A DNA stretch of 64,000 bases from Succinatimonas sp. UBA7265 (GCA_002473165.1 DKSD01000040.1:8643-72642), one strand, 5' to 3'. Shown: positions 44,100 through 53,378, counted from the stretch's first letter. Made by a program: numbers and translations. The notes: a model not told the origin generated them from the sequence alone.

Positions 44100-44720
44100 T
44101 CAGATCTCCTCAAACACGCACTGCCCTGAGCAGGCGGCGGCGGTTTTGGCTTTAAAGTTTTCGCAAAAAGCGGCGGGCACGCATAGCTCAAGCACGGCCT
44201 TGGCGCCAAATTCCCGCTTTAAGATCTCCCCGCCTGCCAAGGTGAGTTCATGTTCTGCTTTGGCGTAGAACTTAAGCGGCAGCGCAAGCCGAAGTTTTTT
44301 CACCGCCACCGGCGCCGTGAGCTTTAAGAGCGCAAGGCACTGCTTCACTCCGTCCTGATAGGCTTTGACCAGTCCCCCCGTGCCCAGCAGGATCCCGCCG
44401 AAATAGCGCGTCGTCACCGCCGTGATCTCGCCTGCCCCGCAATGGAGGATCACGTTTAACATGGGCTGGCCGGCCGTGCCGTGCGGCTCGCCGTCATCAG
44501 AGCAGCCGGCAAAGCCGCTCTCTCCTGCAGCGCCGCCGTTGAAGGCAAAGCAGTTGTGGCGCGCATCGGAGAATTCCGCGCTGATCCTGGCGATAAAAGC
44601 CTTGCACTCCTCAACGCCGCGGGTGTGGCCTATCGAGGTGATAAAGCGGCTTTTTTTGACCGTAAACTCGCTGCGGCAGATCTGACCTGCCTTAAGATCC
44701 GGCACCAGGTTTTCAGCCAT
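44100..44720 (-). CDS. yigZ: YigZ / IMPACT-family protein
   Basis: The protein (206 aa) has the UPF0029/IMPACT fold: an N-terminal domain with KKSRFITSIGHTRGVEE, DARHNCFAF, the conserved DDGEPHGTAGQPML block, and VTTRYFGGILLGTGGLVKAY. A C-terminal domain of about 65 residues follows. In eukaryotes IMPACT controls GCN2; in bacteria the role is unclear. GGAGGGGG precedes its start. It overlaps the end of EamA copy B by eight bases and is flanked by two paralogous exporters, an unusual setting. Confidence 0.93.
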   Translation of the reverse strand: MAENLVPDLKAGQICRSEFTVKKSRFITSIGHTRGVEECKAFIARISAEFSDARHNCFAFNGGAAGESGFAGCSDDGEPHGTAGQPMLNVILHCGAGEITAVTTRYFGGILLGTGGLVKAYQDGVKQCLALLKLTAPVAVKKLRLALPLKFYAKAEHELTLAGGEILKREFGAKAVLELCVPAAFCENFKAKTAAACSGQCVFEEI

Positions 44721-45621
44721 GCCGCCCCCTCCGCGAGCGCACCAGGCGCGCCACTGAAAAATTCTCGGAGATCATGAGCCCTGCGGTGACGAGCACCAAT
44801 CCTGCGAGCGTGCAGCAGGTGATCTCCTCGCCTATGAAGATCACGCCCGCCACGGCCGTGACGGCCGCCTGGCCGTAGAGCCACACATTCGTGCTCACCG
44901 ATCCGATAAGCGTCAGCGCCTTGTTCCAGGTAAAAAAGCACATGGAGCTGGCGATGAGACCTAAGAAGAGGAAATTCCACAGATTTTGCGGCGCGAGCAG
45001 GCCATTAAAATCAAAGCTGCGCCCTTCCAAAAACAGCAGCGGCGCCGTGAGCAGCAGCGCGAAGAAGAACACGGCCTGGGTGGCGCGCAAAGGCGACACC
45101 CCGCGCTCTGAAAGCTTCCTGGCAAAGAGATTGTAAAAGCCCCACGAGGCCGCACCGCCCAAAGCCAAAAGATCTCCCTGCAAAGAGCCGCTTGCGGAGA
45201 GCCCGTGCAGCGTCAGCAGCGCCACGCCTGCCATGGCGACGACGAAGCCTGAGAAAAAGCGCGGCCCCAGGCGCCTTCCGCCTCCGAAGATCCGATCCGT
45301 GATCGCCACAAAGAGCGGGGCTGCGGAAACGATGAGCGAGACATTGGCCGCAGGCGATGAGACGAGCGCCGTGTTCTCGAGCACAAAGTACAGCGACACC
45401 CCAAAGAACGCGGCCAGCGCGGCGTACAGGGCCGCTTTGCCGGTGACCACTTTCAGGCTTTTAAGGCACAGGCTTAGCGCGGCGAAGGCCAGCAGGATGC
45501 GCACATAGAGGATCTGCACCGGGGCGTAATCCTCGAGCAGCACTTTTGAGGAGACAAAAGTGATCCCCCACACGAACACCGTGAACACGGCCAGCACATG
45601 TCCTGCAAGCGTGGCATTCAA
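44713..45621 (-). CDS. DMT-superfamily transporter, EamA (copy B)
   Basis: The 302-residue paralogue of copy A has ten predicted helices and ends in a basic tail, RLVRSRRGRHG. The start is a TTG with GGAGG eight bases upstream. It heads the three-gene unit with yigZ and copy A. The duplication was split by yigZ, or yigZ inserted between the copies. Substrate unknown. Confidence 0.9.
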   Translation of the reverse strand: MNATLAGHVLAVFTVFVWGITFVSSKVLLEDYAPVQILYVRILLAFAALSLCLKSLKVVTGKAALYAALAAFFGVSLYFVLENTALVSSPAANVSLIVSAAPLFVAITDRIFGGGRRLGPRFFSGFVVAMAGVALLTLHGLSASGSLQGDLLALGGAASWGFYNLFARKLSERGVSPLRATQAVFFFALLLTAPLLFLEGRSFDFNGLLAPQNLWNFLFLGLIASSMCFFTWNKALTLIGSVSTNVWLYGQAAVTAVAGVIFIGEEITCCTLAGLVLVTAGLMISENFSVARLVRSRRGRHG

Positions 45622-45719
45622 TTAAAAAACCTCCGCGTGCGCCCGGGAGCGGACCTGTAGACAGGGCTTTCCTAAATCCCCTTTGGGGTGCACTCAAAGC
45701 ATACAGTCTGCCCTAAAAC

Positions 45720-45748
45720 TTGACAAAGATCACCTGTTGGGCGAAATT
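45720..45748 (+). promoter_or_regulatory. possible promoter of the amidohydrolase-metNIQ unit
   Basis: A perfect TTGACA lies at 45720-45725 with a poor -10 (GAAATT) at 17 bp. The ~115-base leader holds GC-rich inverted repeats and GGCTG/CAGCC. I found no MetJ box and no recognisable SAM riboswitch. Confidence 0.35.
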
Positions 45749-45864
45749 TGCCTGTAAATAAAACAAAAGGCCGGGCCCGCGAGGCCGCCTTGGGCTGATA
45801 AATAACAGCCAGTTGAACCTTACGGAACGGCAGCAAGCCTTCCTGCGGCAAAGGGGCCGCGCAC

Positions 45865-47010
45865 ATGACAGACAGTATCGAACAGCGGATCCTCAGGGAT
45901 TTCAGATCCTTCCACGAGGAGCCGGAACTCTCCTACCAGGAATTTCACACCACACAGAAGATCAAAGCCGAGCTCACAGACGCCGGTATAAAGATCCTCC
46001 CTTTAAAGCTTGAAACCGGCTGCGTGGCCGAGCTGGGCTCCGGGCAGCGCTGCGTCGCGCTGCGCTGCGACATCGACGCCCTGCCCGTTGAGGAAGATCC
46101 CGCGCACGCGTGCCGCTCGAAGATCCCGGGCAAAATGCACGCCTGCGGCCATGACTTCCACACGGCGCTGATCTTAGGATCGGCCATGCTCTTAAAACAG
46201 CGCGAGAGCGCGCTAAAAGGCCGGGTGCGGCTTATCTTCCAGCCTGCCGAGGAGGCCCCGGGAGGGGCGGCGAAGGTGCTGGAGTCAGGCGCCCTTGAAG
46301 GCGTCGAGGCGATCTTCGGGGTGCACACCATCCCGCTTTATGCGCCGGGCACGCTGGGGATCCGCGAAGGCGCGACCCACGCGGCCGTCGACCGCTTTCG
46401 CATCGACTTTCACGGCAAGGGCACGCACGCGGCGCACCCGGATTTAGGCGTTGACACCTTGCAGGCGGCCGCCGCCTTCGCCACGGCCGTGCAGAGCGTG
46501 GTCTCGCGCAACTCCGATCCCTTTGCCACCAATCTCCTCTCCGTAACCCGCCTTGAGGCCGGCAACACCTGGAACGTCATCCCCGAGACGGCGGTGATCG
46601 AGGGCACGATTCGCACCATGAGCGCGGACAACCGCGAAATGGTAAAGCGCCGCATGACTCAGATGGCAGAGGGGATCGCCGCCTCCTACGGCGCGAGCGC
46701 CAAAGTAACCTGGGTCTTCGGGCTGCCTGCCATGAATAACGACAAACGCCTCTCGGATTTCGCGCGCGATCTGGCGCAAAAAGACGGCTTTAAAGCCGAG
46801 CGCACCCCGGCGTCATTGGGCGGCGAGGATTTCGCGCTCTATGAGGAGCGCCTGCCCGGCGCCTTCGTTCAGGTGGGCACCGGCCCGTCGCTGCCCAACC
46901 ACAACCCGGGCTTTGTCGCCGATCAAAGGGCGCTCTGTCCTGCGGCAAAGTTCATGGCGCATCTAGGGGCGGCCTATCTTGAAACCAGCGTGCTCGGAGG
47001 GGCGGCATGA
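45865..47010 (+). CDS. M20D-family amidohydrolase
   Basis: The 381-residue cytosolic protein is a metal-dependent deacylase of the family that includes IAA-amino-acid and N-acetyl-amino-acid hydrolases. Key motifs are RCDIDALPVEE, KMHACGHDFHTALIL with Cys and His metal ligands, QPAEEAPGGA, FGVHTIPLY and SLGGEDFALYE. AAGGGG is the ribosome site. Its stop overlaps the metN start by four bases, so it is coupled to methionine transport. It may free methionine or a related amino acid from an N-acyl form brought in by MetNIQ; this is inference from operon position. Confidence 0.88.
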   Translation: MTDSIEQRILRDFRSFHEEPELSYQEFHTTQKIKAELTDAGIKILPLKLETGCVAELGSGQRCVALRCDIDALPVEEDPAHACRSKIPGKMHACGHDFHTALILGSAMLLKQRESALKGRVRLIFQPAEEAPGGAAKVLESGALEGVEAIFGVHTIPLYAPGTLGIREGATHAAVDRFRIDFHGKGTHAAHPDLGVDTLQAAAAFATAVQSVVSRNSDPFATNLLSVTRLEAGNTWNVIPETAVIEGTIRTMSADNREMVKRRMTQMAEGIAASYGASAKVTWVFGLPAMNNDKRLSDFARDLAQKDGFKAERTPASLGGEDFALYEERLPGAFVQVGTGPSLPNHNPGFVADQRALCPAAKFMAHLGAAYLETSVLGGAA

Positions 47011-48065
47011 ACGCTCAGCAGCAAAGCTCACAGGATGAACCCATCATCCGCTTTGAGCATGTAAGCAAAATCTATAACGTCAAAGGCCAGGAAGTGCGCG
47101 CCTTGGATGACGTGAGCCTTGAGATCCGCCGCGGCGCCATCTACGGCATCATCGGCTTTTCCGGGGCCGGCAAGTCCACGCTCATGCGCATGGTCAATGC
47201 CCTCGAGACCCCGACCTCCGGCAAAGTTTACGTGGCAGGCGAGGACGTCGAGGCGCTGCGCCGCCGCGGCTTAAGGAGCCTGCGCAAAAACATCGGCATG
47301 ATCTTCCAGCAGTTCAACCTGCTTGAGTCCAAGACCGTGTTCGACAACGTCGCCATCCCGCTCGTGTTAAACCACGAGAAAAAAGACGCCATCAAAAAAC
47401 GCGTCGACGAACTCCTGGAATTCGTGGGCTTAAGCGATCGCGCCCGCTCCTACCCCGCGCAGCTCTCAGGGGGGCAGAAACAGCGCGTCGGCATCGCCCG
47501 CGCCCTGGCCACGAAGCCTGAGATATTGCTGTGCGATGAGGCCACGTCCGCGCTCGATCCGGACACGACCGAGCAGATCTTAAAGCTCTTAGGGCGTGTC
47601 TCCTGGGAGCTGGGGGTCACCATCCTCTTTGTGACGCACATGATCAACGTGATCACGAAGCTCTGCGACGGCGTGGCCGTCATGGAGCACGGCCGGATCG
47701 TTGAACAGGGATCGGTGCTCGACGTGTTCTCCGATCCGCGCGCGGAGATCACGCGCCGCTTCGTCTCGACGGTGATCCCCGACCGCATCCCTGATTCCAT
47801 TGTCGAAAAGCTCAAAAAAGAGCCGCACCCGGGCACGCTCATCCGCTTCCGCCTGCGCGCCAAGGCCGCGACGGACAACATGATCTGGCAGATAGACACG
47901 GGCTTTAAGGTCAAAACAAACGTGATGTTCGCCTCGGTGACCGAGCTGCAGCACGTGGTGCTCTCGGTGATCATCCTCAAGATCGAGGGCGATCCTGAGG
48001 AGATCAAACGCGTGACCGCTTATCTGGACGCGCATGAGGTTGAATGGGATGAGGTGAAAATCTGA
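47007..48065 (+). CDS. metN: methionine ABC transporter ATPase MetN
   Basis: The protein (352 aa; E. coli MetN 343) has an ABC domain with Walker A GFSGAGKST, Q-loop MIFQQFNLL, signature LSGGQ and Walker B ILLCDEATSALDPDT. A C-terminal NIL/ACT-like domain (~275-350) binds methionine and shuts transport when the cell has enough. It overlaps the amidohydrolase by four bases and metI by one. Confidence 0.96.
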   Translation: MNAQQQSSQDEPIIRFEHVSKIYNVKGQEVRALDDVSLEIRRGAIYGIIGFSGAGKSTLMRMVNALETPTSGKVYVAGEDVEALRRRGLRSLRKNIGMIFQQFNLLESKTVFDNVAIPLVLNHEKKDAIKKRVDELLEFVGLSDRARSYPAQLSGGQKQRVGIARALATKPEILLCDEATSALDPDTTEQILKLLGRVSWELGVTILFVTHMINVITKLCDGVAVMEHGRIVEQGSVLDVFSDPRAEITRRFVSTVIPDRIPDSIVEKLKKEPHPGTLIRFRLRAKAATDNMIWQIDTGFKVKTNVMFASVTELQHVVLSVIILKIEGDPEEIKRVTAYLDAHEVEWDEVKI

Positions 48066-48739
48066 TGCTGGACGCTTTTTTCAAAGAACTGGGCACCTCG
48101 ACGTCCCAGATGGCGCTGTGCGCCAACCAGACGCTCTACATGCTCTTCGTGTCGCTGTTTTTGGGCTCGGTGATCGGCATCGTGCTGGCCGTGGCGCTCG
48201 TGCTCACAAACAAAGACGGCATCCTGCGCAACAAGCCGGTGTTCTTTACGGTCAACACCATAATCAACGTCGTGCGTTCGATCCCTTTTGTGATCCTCAT
48301 GGTCTTTATCATGCCGTTCACGAAGATGCTCGTGGGCACGCGCATCGGCACGACCGCGGCTCTCGTGCCGCTTACGGTGTTCATCGCCCCCTATCTGGCG
48401 CGATTGTTTGAGAACTCGTTTTTGGACGTTGACAAAGGGATCATCGAGGCCGCGCAGTCCATGGGCGCCTCGACGTTCCAGATCATCTGGCACTTCCTGC
48501 TGCCTGAGGCCAAGGGCTCGCTCATCCTCTCGGTGACGACGGGCACCATCGGCCTTTTGGGCGCCACCGCCATGGCAGGCGCCATCGGCGCGGGCGGCGT
48601 CGGCGATCTGGCGCTGACCTACGGCTATGAGCGCATGAACTTCAGCCTCATGCTCTTTACCGTGATCGTGCTCATCGTCTTCGTGCAGATCATCCAGTCC
48701 GTGGGCAACCACTTTGCCTTCAGGACCCGCAACCGTTAA
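48065..48739 (+). CDS. metI: methionine ABC transporter permease MetI
   Basis: The 224-residue inner-membrane protein has five predicted helices and the EAA-type coupling loop, EAAQSMGASTFQIIWHFLLPEA. It pairs with MetN. The ATG overlaps the metN stop (TGATG). Length is close to E. coli MetI (217). Confidence 0.96.
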   Translation: MLDAFFKELGTSTSQMALCANQTLYMLFVSLFLGSVIGIVLAVALVLTNKDGILRNKPVFFTVNTIINVVRSIPFVILMVFIMPFTKMLVGTRIGTTAALVPLTVFIAPYLARLFENSFLDVDKGIIEAAQSMGASTFQIIWHFLLPEAKGSLILSVTTGTIGLLGATAMAGAIGAGGVGDLALTYGYERMNFSLMLFTVIVLIVFVQIIQSVGNHFAFRTRNR

Positions 48740-48806
48740 CATACATATTTAACCGGGGCCGCGTCAGCAAGACCGCCCCGTCTTTAAGGTTCATCAAGGA
48801 GCAAAC

Positions 48807-49628
48807 ATGAACAGAACTTTAAAATCCTTCACCGCGCTGGCCCTCGCCGCCGGCCTTGCCGTTTCCGCCTCTCAGGCTTTCGCCTTTGACAAGGATCACG
48901 CCACGCTGACTTTCTCAAAGTCCCAGGGCCCCTACTCTGAGCTTTTCATATCCGGCATCCAGCCGATCCTCGAGAAAGAAGGCTACACCGTCAAGGGCGT
49001 TGACATGTCCGATCTGCTGCAGGCCGATCTGGCCTTAAACGACGGCGAGGTCGACTTCAACGTCGAGCAGCACACCGCCTACATGCAGAACTTCAACAAG
49101 CTGCAGGACGGCCACCTCGCGGCCCTCACCCCGATCCCGACCGTGCCGGCCGGCATCTATCCGGGCGCGAAGAATGATCTCTCCAAGGTCGAGGACGGCG
49201 ACATGGTCGCGGTGCCCAATGACGCCGCCAACACCGCCCGCGCTTACGCCATCCTCCAGAAGATCGGCTGGATCAAGCTCGATCCTGCAAAGGATCTCTC
49301 AACCGTCACCCAGGCTGACATCGTCGAGAACCCGCACAACCTCAAGTTCACCGAGATGAAGTCCCTGAACATCCCTTCAGTGGCCACGGATTTTGCCTAC
49401 ATCGTGATCACGGGCTCCATAGTCTACAACGCCAAGATCGATCCCAAGACCGCGCTGGCCACCGAGGACATCCTGCCGCACCTGCTGCTGCAGCTTGTCG
49501 TTGAGGACAAGAACAAGGATTCCGTCTGGGCCCAGGACATCAAGAAGGCTTATGAGTCAGACGAGTTCAAGGCCTACATGGACAAGAACAACACCGGACT
49601 GTGGTTCGTGCCTGACTACAAGAAATAA
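48807..49628 (+). CDS. metQ: methionine-binding protein MetQ, non-lipoprotein form
   Basis: The 273-residue NlpA/MetQ-family protein has blocks such as GVDMSDLLQADLALNDGEVD, NVEQHTAYMQ and VAVPNDAANTARAY typical of MetQ. The signal peptide ends SQAFA with no Cys, so it should be a soluble periplasmic protein, whereas E. coli MetQ is a lipoprotein. It delivers methionine to MetNI. AAGGAG precedes the start; a strong terminator follows. Confidence 0.95.
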   Translation: MNRTLKSFTALALAAGLAVSASQAFAFDKDHATLTFSKSQGPYSELFISGIQPILEKEGYTVKGVDMSDLLQADLALNDGEVDFNVEQHTAYMQNFNKLQDGHLAALTPIPTVPAGIYPGAKNDLSKVEDGDMVAVPNDAANTARAYAILQKIGWIKLDPAKDLSTVTQADIVENPHNLKFTEMKSLNIPSVATDFAYIVITGSIVYNAKIDPKTALATEDILPHLLLQLVVEDKNKDSVWAQDIKKAYESDEFKAYMDKNNTGLWFVPDYKK

Positions 49629-49651
49629 GCTAAAGAGCGCCTAAAAACGCC

Positions 49652-49685
49652 AAGCCCGCGGCAGAACATTCTGCCGCGGGCTTTT
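49652..49685 (+). terminator. intrinsic terminator of the metNIQ unit
   Basis: AAGCCCGCGGCAGAA pairs with TTCTGCCGCGGGCTT across only two bases, then TTTT. This 15-bp stem is one of the strongest in the window. Confidence 0.88.
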
Positions 49686-49702
49686 GATTTATCAGGCGGA
49701 AA

Positions 49703-51004
49703 TCAGATGACCGCCCAGCTGCCGCCGCGGCCTGAACCTGAATGCTTCAGGATCCCGCGCTCGCGCAGCACCCTGGCGATACGCCTTACCGCGCTCAGGC
49801 TCAGCCCTGATCTTTTGGCGACATCATTAAGCGTGGCCTTTTTATGATCCCTTAAAAGATCTCTGACAATCTGGTAATCGTTAGGGCCCTGCTGCCTCAC
49901 GGCGTCAAGCTCCCTGCGGTTGCGCAGGAACAGCGGCTCATGGGAAAAAGGAATGGTCACGCAAAGCTGCCCTGCGGCAAAGGAAAAGACCTCAGTTCCG
50001 TAACGGGCGACGATCGTCGGCACCCCGTGGCCGCTGTGCTCGGCAAACCCCGCGGCAATAAAGCACATCAAAAGATGACGGTTGACCGGCAGACTCCTGC
50101 CTTTGAAAAAATCATCGCGGGAGAGCCTGAACGGCAGCCCGCCGTAAGAGATGACTTCCAGACGGTCCTGGAACACCTGCACCGTCGGGGACAGCCCGCT
50201 GTTCCAGTCATTGTGCGCGCAAGCGTTGATCCACGCCTCGCGAAAGCTCGGGTAGTCAAAACACGGGTGCTCGATACGCACCGGGCCGGTTACGTCCACG
50301 GCGGTGTCGTTTACCGACTCAAAGAAATTTAAGATCTCCATCATCGGGAACAGCAGACAGGTCTCACCGTACGCTTTGCGCGATGAAAGGCTTGAGCGGT
50401 CCGTGCCCGTGAAGATCGAAACATTCAGCTGCACGGAATTATTGTCGGCAAGCAGGAAAGCGTTGAGGCTGAATTTGCCGCTGTCGGTAAGGAAACCGTA
50501 GTTATGGTAGAAATCCTGTGACAGATCAGGATGCAGCCCCTTTGACACCAGAAGCGCGGAGAACTTGCTTAAGCTCAGATCCTGAACCGGTGCCTCACGC
50601 ATGCAAAGCAGATCGCTCTCAGATGATGAGAGCATTTTGCGCAAAAGCGCGTTCTCCGCCTGCTCATCTCTGCCCTGCACTCTCACGTAATAACGCCCGT
50701 CAAAGGAATACGGGATGTCCGAGCCTTGGGCCGAGACTTTGATGTAAGCCTTGCCGTCGGCTTCCAGCAGCTTTATTTCAGACAGGATCCCCGGCTTGAT
50801 CTTTTGGCGAATGCGCTTTGAAAGCTTATCAAGCGTGTCATTGCCAGCGCTCACTCCGCAGATCTCGCCGTCATCGGAAACGCCAAAGAAAACGCTGCCG
50901 CCGCCGCAGGAATTGAGCATAGCGCACAGGGAGATCAGGCCCCGGTTAAGCTGCCTCAGCCCCGCCTTAAATTCCATCCTGTCGTTTTTCTGGCCTAAAT
51001 TCAT
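49703..51004 (-). CDS. AlbA_2-type DNA-binding regulator with ATPase-like and winged-helix domains
   Basis: The 433-residue protein starts with an AlbA_2 (Schlafen-like) domain, EFKAGLRQLNRGLISLCAMLNSCGGGSVFFGV, split here as MEFKAGLRQLNRG and AMLNSCGGGSVFFGV. The middle has HNDWNSGLSPTVQVF and GHGVPTIVARYG of the HATPase_c_4 type, and the C-terminus is a winged helix (ATLNDVAKRSGLSLSAVRRI). Such proteins are putative transcriptional regulators; some occur in mobile or defence regions. AGGAG is the ribosome site. It is a single gene, convergent with metQ, divergent from the aldolase gene. Confidence 0.85.
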   Translation of the reverse strand: MNLGQKNDRMEFKAGLRQLNRGLISLCAMLNSCGGGSVFFGVSDDGEICGVSAGNDTLDKLSKRIRQKIKPGILSEIKLLEADGKAYIKVSAQGSDIPYSFDGRYYVRVQGRDEQAENALLRKMLSSSESDLLCMREAPVQDLSLSKFSALLVSKGLHPDLSQDFYHNYGFLTDSGKFSLNAFLLADNNSVQLNVSIFTGTDRSSLSSRKAYGETCLLFPMMEILNFFESVNDTAVDVTGPVRIEHPCFDYPSFREAWINACAHNDWNSGLSPTVQVFQDRLEVISYGGLPFRLSRDDFFKGRSLPVNRHLLMCFIAAGFAEHSGHGVPTIVARYGTEVFSFAAGQLCVTIPFSHEPLFLRNRRELDAVRQQGPNDYQIVRDLLRDHKKATLNDVAKRSGLSLSAVRRIARVLRERGILKHSGSGRGGSWAVI

Positions 51005-51249
51005 GCCCTTTTACTCCTGCTGACACAGCTTGAGATATTAGCATGCGCAGGCCTCATGCTGCCCGTGCATTCTGCCTTGGATCACTCGGCTTTTCTGTCT
51101 CAAAACGGTGCAAGGTGCCATGTTTTTACAGGCTTTTTTAAAGATCGTGATCTCTGCACAACTTGATTTGAAACGCTGAACCTACAATCCATTGCGTAAA
51201 CTGAACTGTCAGATCTGCTTTAACAGACCCAAACCTATGCGAGGCGCAC

Positions 51250-52017
51250 ATGATCACGAACCACCTGAAAGAGAAAATCGACCAAAAGAAACCCACCCTC
51301 GGCACGTTCTTTGAGTGCGGCAGCAGCCTGATGCTCGAGTGCATGGCTTACGCCGGGCTCGACTACGTCATCATCGACACGGAACACGGCCCTTTTGAGC
51401 CTGAGAGCGTCGCGGATTTTGTGTGCGCGGCCAACGGCATGCAGCTGACGCCGCTCGTGCGCGTCAAGGATGTCTCAAGGCCCGCCATCCTCAAAGTGCT
51501 GGATGTCGGCGCCCAGGGGCTCATCATCCCGCAGGTGCAAAGCATGGAGGACATCCGCAAAGCTGTCGAATACGGCAAATACTATCCTCTGGGAAGCCGC
51601 GGCGTTGCCGGGGTCAGAGCCAACGGCTTGGGCTACGGCATGGGCGGATCGCTTAAAGCCTGGTTTGAGAACTCCAACTCTCAGACGCTGCTCATTCCCC
51701 AGTGCGAGACGCTTGGGTGCCTCAAGGACATTGAGAACATCGCCAGAGCCGACGGCGTCGCCGGCATCTTTATCGGGCCTTACGATCTCTCAACCGCGAT
51801 GGGCATCCCCGGCCAGTTCACGTGTCAGGAATTTTTGCAGGCGGTCGATCGCATCATCAAAGCATCCCATGAGGCCGGCAAGTTCTGCATGATCTACGCT
51901 GACAGCGGGACCAAGGCCAAAGAGTACTTCGCGCGCGGCGCCGACAGCGTCACCATCAGCCAGGACGGCACGGTGATGGCCGAAGGCTACAAGAGAATGA
52001 TCGCCGACGCCTTGTAA
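51250..52017 (+). CDS. HpcH/HpaI-family aldolase
   Basis: The 255-residue protein has the class II pyruvate-aldolase barrel. VIIDTEHGPFEPES, PLVRVKDV, VGAQGLIIPQVQ with Gln, SRGVAGVRANG with Arg, IPQCET with Glu and FIGPYDLSTAMG with Asp make up the metal and pyruvate site. Relatives include 2-keto-3-deoxy-rhamnonate aldolase (RhmA/YfaU) and HpaI. It probably splits a 2-keto-3-deoxy acid to pyruvate and an aldehyde; no sugar-acid genes are adjacent, so the substrate is open. Confidence 0.9.
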   Translation: MITNHLKEKIDQKKPTLGTFFECGSSLMLECMAYAGLDYVIIDTEHGPFEPESVADFVCAANGMQLTPLVRVKDVSRPAILKVLDVGAQGLIIPQVQSMEDIRKAVEYGKYYPLGSRGVAGVRANGLGYGMGGSLKAWFENSNSQTLLIPQCETLGCLKDIENIARADGVAGIFIGPYDLSTAMGIPGQFTCQEFLQAVDRIIKASHEAGKFCMIYADSGTKAKEYFARGADSVTISQDGTVMAEGYKRMIADAL

Positions 52018-52038
52018 CTCCTGCCCCGAACAGGCGCG

Positions 52039-52072
52039 AGCCCCGCTCACTTTAACAAGGAGCGGGGCTTTT
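52039..52072 (+). terminator. intrinsic terminator after the aldolase gene
   Basis: AGCCCCGCTC pairs with GAGCGGGGCT across 11 bases, followed by TTT. Confidence 0.82.
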
Positions 52073-52088
52073 CCTGAGCAAAACGCGC

Positions 52089-53378
52089 TCAGACAGGCGC
52101 CTTCGCGTCTTCAAGGCACCATTGGTACACCGGGCGGACGCGGATGCTGCGGCCCGCTTGCACAACATCATCCCTTTCGTGATCGGTAAGCAGCAGCAGA
52201 TCGGTGCAGCCGGTCAGCTTTGCGGCAAGCAGCAGCCCTTTGATCTCGCGTTTGCGTGTTTTAGCCGCTGCAAGATCGTATGAGACCTGAACGGCCTGAA
52301 TTACCCGGTTTCCATAGCACACCAGGAAATCGCACTCGCCGCTGCGCTCTTTGAGGTATTTAACCTCGAGCCCTGAGAGCGCACCTCTCCTTTGCAGTTC
52401 AAGCAGCACCACGGTTTCCAGGCGATGACCGCGATTGGCTCCGTCAAAGGCGTTCTTCCGCCGGCCCATCAGCGCGACATCGATCGCGTACACTTTTTCC
52501 GGAGCCATGCGGATCCGGCTCTTAGGCGAGTACTTGCAAATGCCTGAGAGCAGGAAGGCGTGTTCCAGGAAATTTAGATAATTCCTGGCAGTGTGCGCTG
52601 ATTTAAAGCCAAACCGGCGCGCCAGATCGCCGGGCGCGACGATCACCGGCGCTTTGTTCAGCAGATGGGCGGCCAGATCCTCAAAGGCGGCTTTGTAACT
52701 GATGCTATAGCGCCCTTCGATGTCATGCCTTAAGATGTTATCCAAAAGGCCTGAGACATAAGCGCGGCTGTTCTGATTTAAGAGCAGTTCCGGGAAGCCG
52801 CCGCTTTTGAGATAGCCGTCAAACGCGGCGCGCCTGAACGCCTCGGCTTTCGTGGAAAGCGACGTACAGTCAACGCCTTTCATCGCGCAGAATTCTTTGA
52901 ATGAAAAAGGATAGAGCCTGACCTCATGGTTCCTGCCGGAGAGGCGGGTGGCCAGTTCGCCGCTTAGCAGTTTTGTATTCGATCCGGCAAGGATCACGCG
53001 CATGCGCTGGCGCAACAGCCGGTTTACAAACAGCTGCCAGCCTTCGATGTTTTGGATCTCATCCAAAAACAGATGGGTGAAAGCGCCATATATCATATAG
53101 AGCGCTTCGAGGACGTCGTTTAACTGCTCTGCACTTAGATTGAAGAGTCGCTCATCATCAAAATTGGCACAGGCAAATTTAACCCCGCCATCGCGCAGCG
53201 CCTGGCAGCACAGCGTCGACTTGCCGCTGCCCCTGACGCCTGCCACGATCTGGGTCTGACTGCTCTCCAAAGAGATCCGGCTTTCCTCGAGCCGGTGACA
53301 GAGTTTCTCGCCGGAGCGCGCCGCAATTTCCTCCTGCTGATCGCTGAGGATCTGCTCAAGCACCCTTTTATCAATCAT
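52089..53378 (-). CDS. AAA ATPase with DUF4143 domain
   Basis: The 429-residue protein has an AAA_14 domain: P-loop GVRGSGKST (~47-55), Walker B HLFLDEIQN, sensor VILAGSNTKLL and RLYPFSFKEF. A C-terminal DUF4143 domain follows (~200-400), including GYLKSGGFPE, YSISYKAAFEDLAAHLL, ARNYLNFLEHAFLLSGI and the restriction-like end ECDFLVCYGNRVIQAVQVSYDL. The latter has the E/D-x-D...QV pattern of a PD-(D/E)XK-like fold. The family is widespread and of unknown function. A repeat-rich AT region lies upstream and may regulate it. Confidence 0.88.
   Translation of the reverse strand: MIDKRVLEQILSDQQEEIAARSGEKLCHRLEESRISLESSQTQIVAGVRGSGKSTLCCQALRDGGVKFACANFDDERLFNLSAEQLNDVLEALYMIYGAFTHLFLDEIQNIEGWQLFVNRLLRQRMRVILAGSNTKLLSGELATRLSGRNHEVRLYPFSFKEFCAMKGVDCTSLSTKAEAFRRAAFDGYLKSGGFPELLLNQNSRAYVSGLLDNILRHDIEGRYSISYKAAFEDLAAHLLNKAPVIVAPGDLARRFGFKSAHTARNYLNFLEHAFLLSGICKYSPKSRIRMAPEKVYAIDVALMGRRKNAFDGANRGHRLETVVLLELQRRGALSGLEVKYLKERSGECDFLVCYGNRVIQAVQVSYDLAAAKTRKREIKGLLLAAKLTGCTDLLLLTDHERDDVVQAGRSIRVRPVYQWCLEDAKAPV

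Noticed and set aside
45622..45864. Possible SAM riboswitch or MetJ site before the amidohydrolase-metNIQ unit
   Set aside because: Searched by eye for SAM-I/II core motifs and AGACGTCT-like boxes; none found. Only generic GC-rich stems are present.
48020..48742. Open frame antisense to metI (240 codons)
   Set aside because: metI is certain by sequence and operon overlap; the antisense product is low-complexity and charged.
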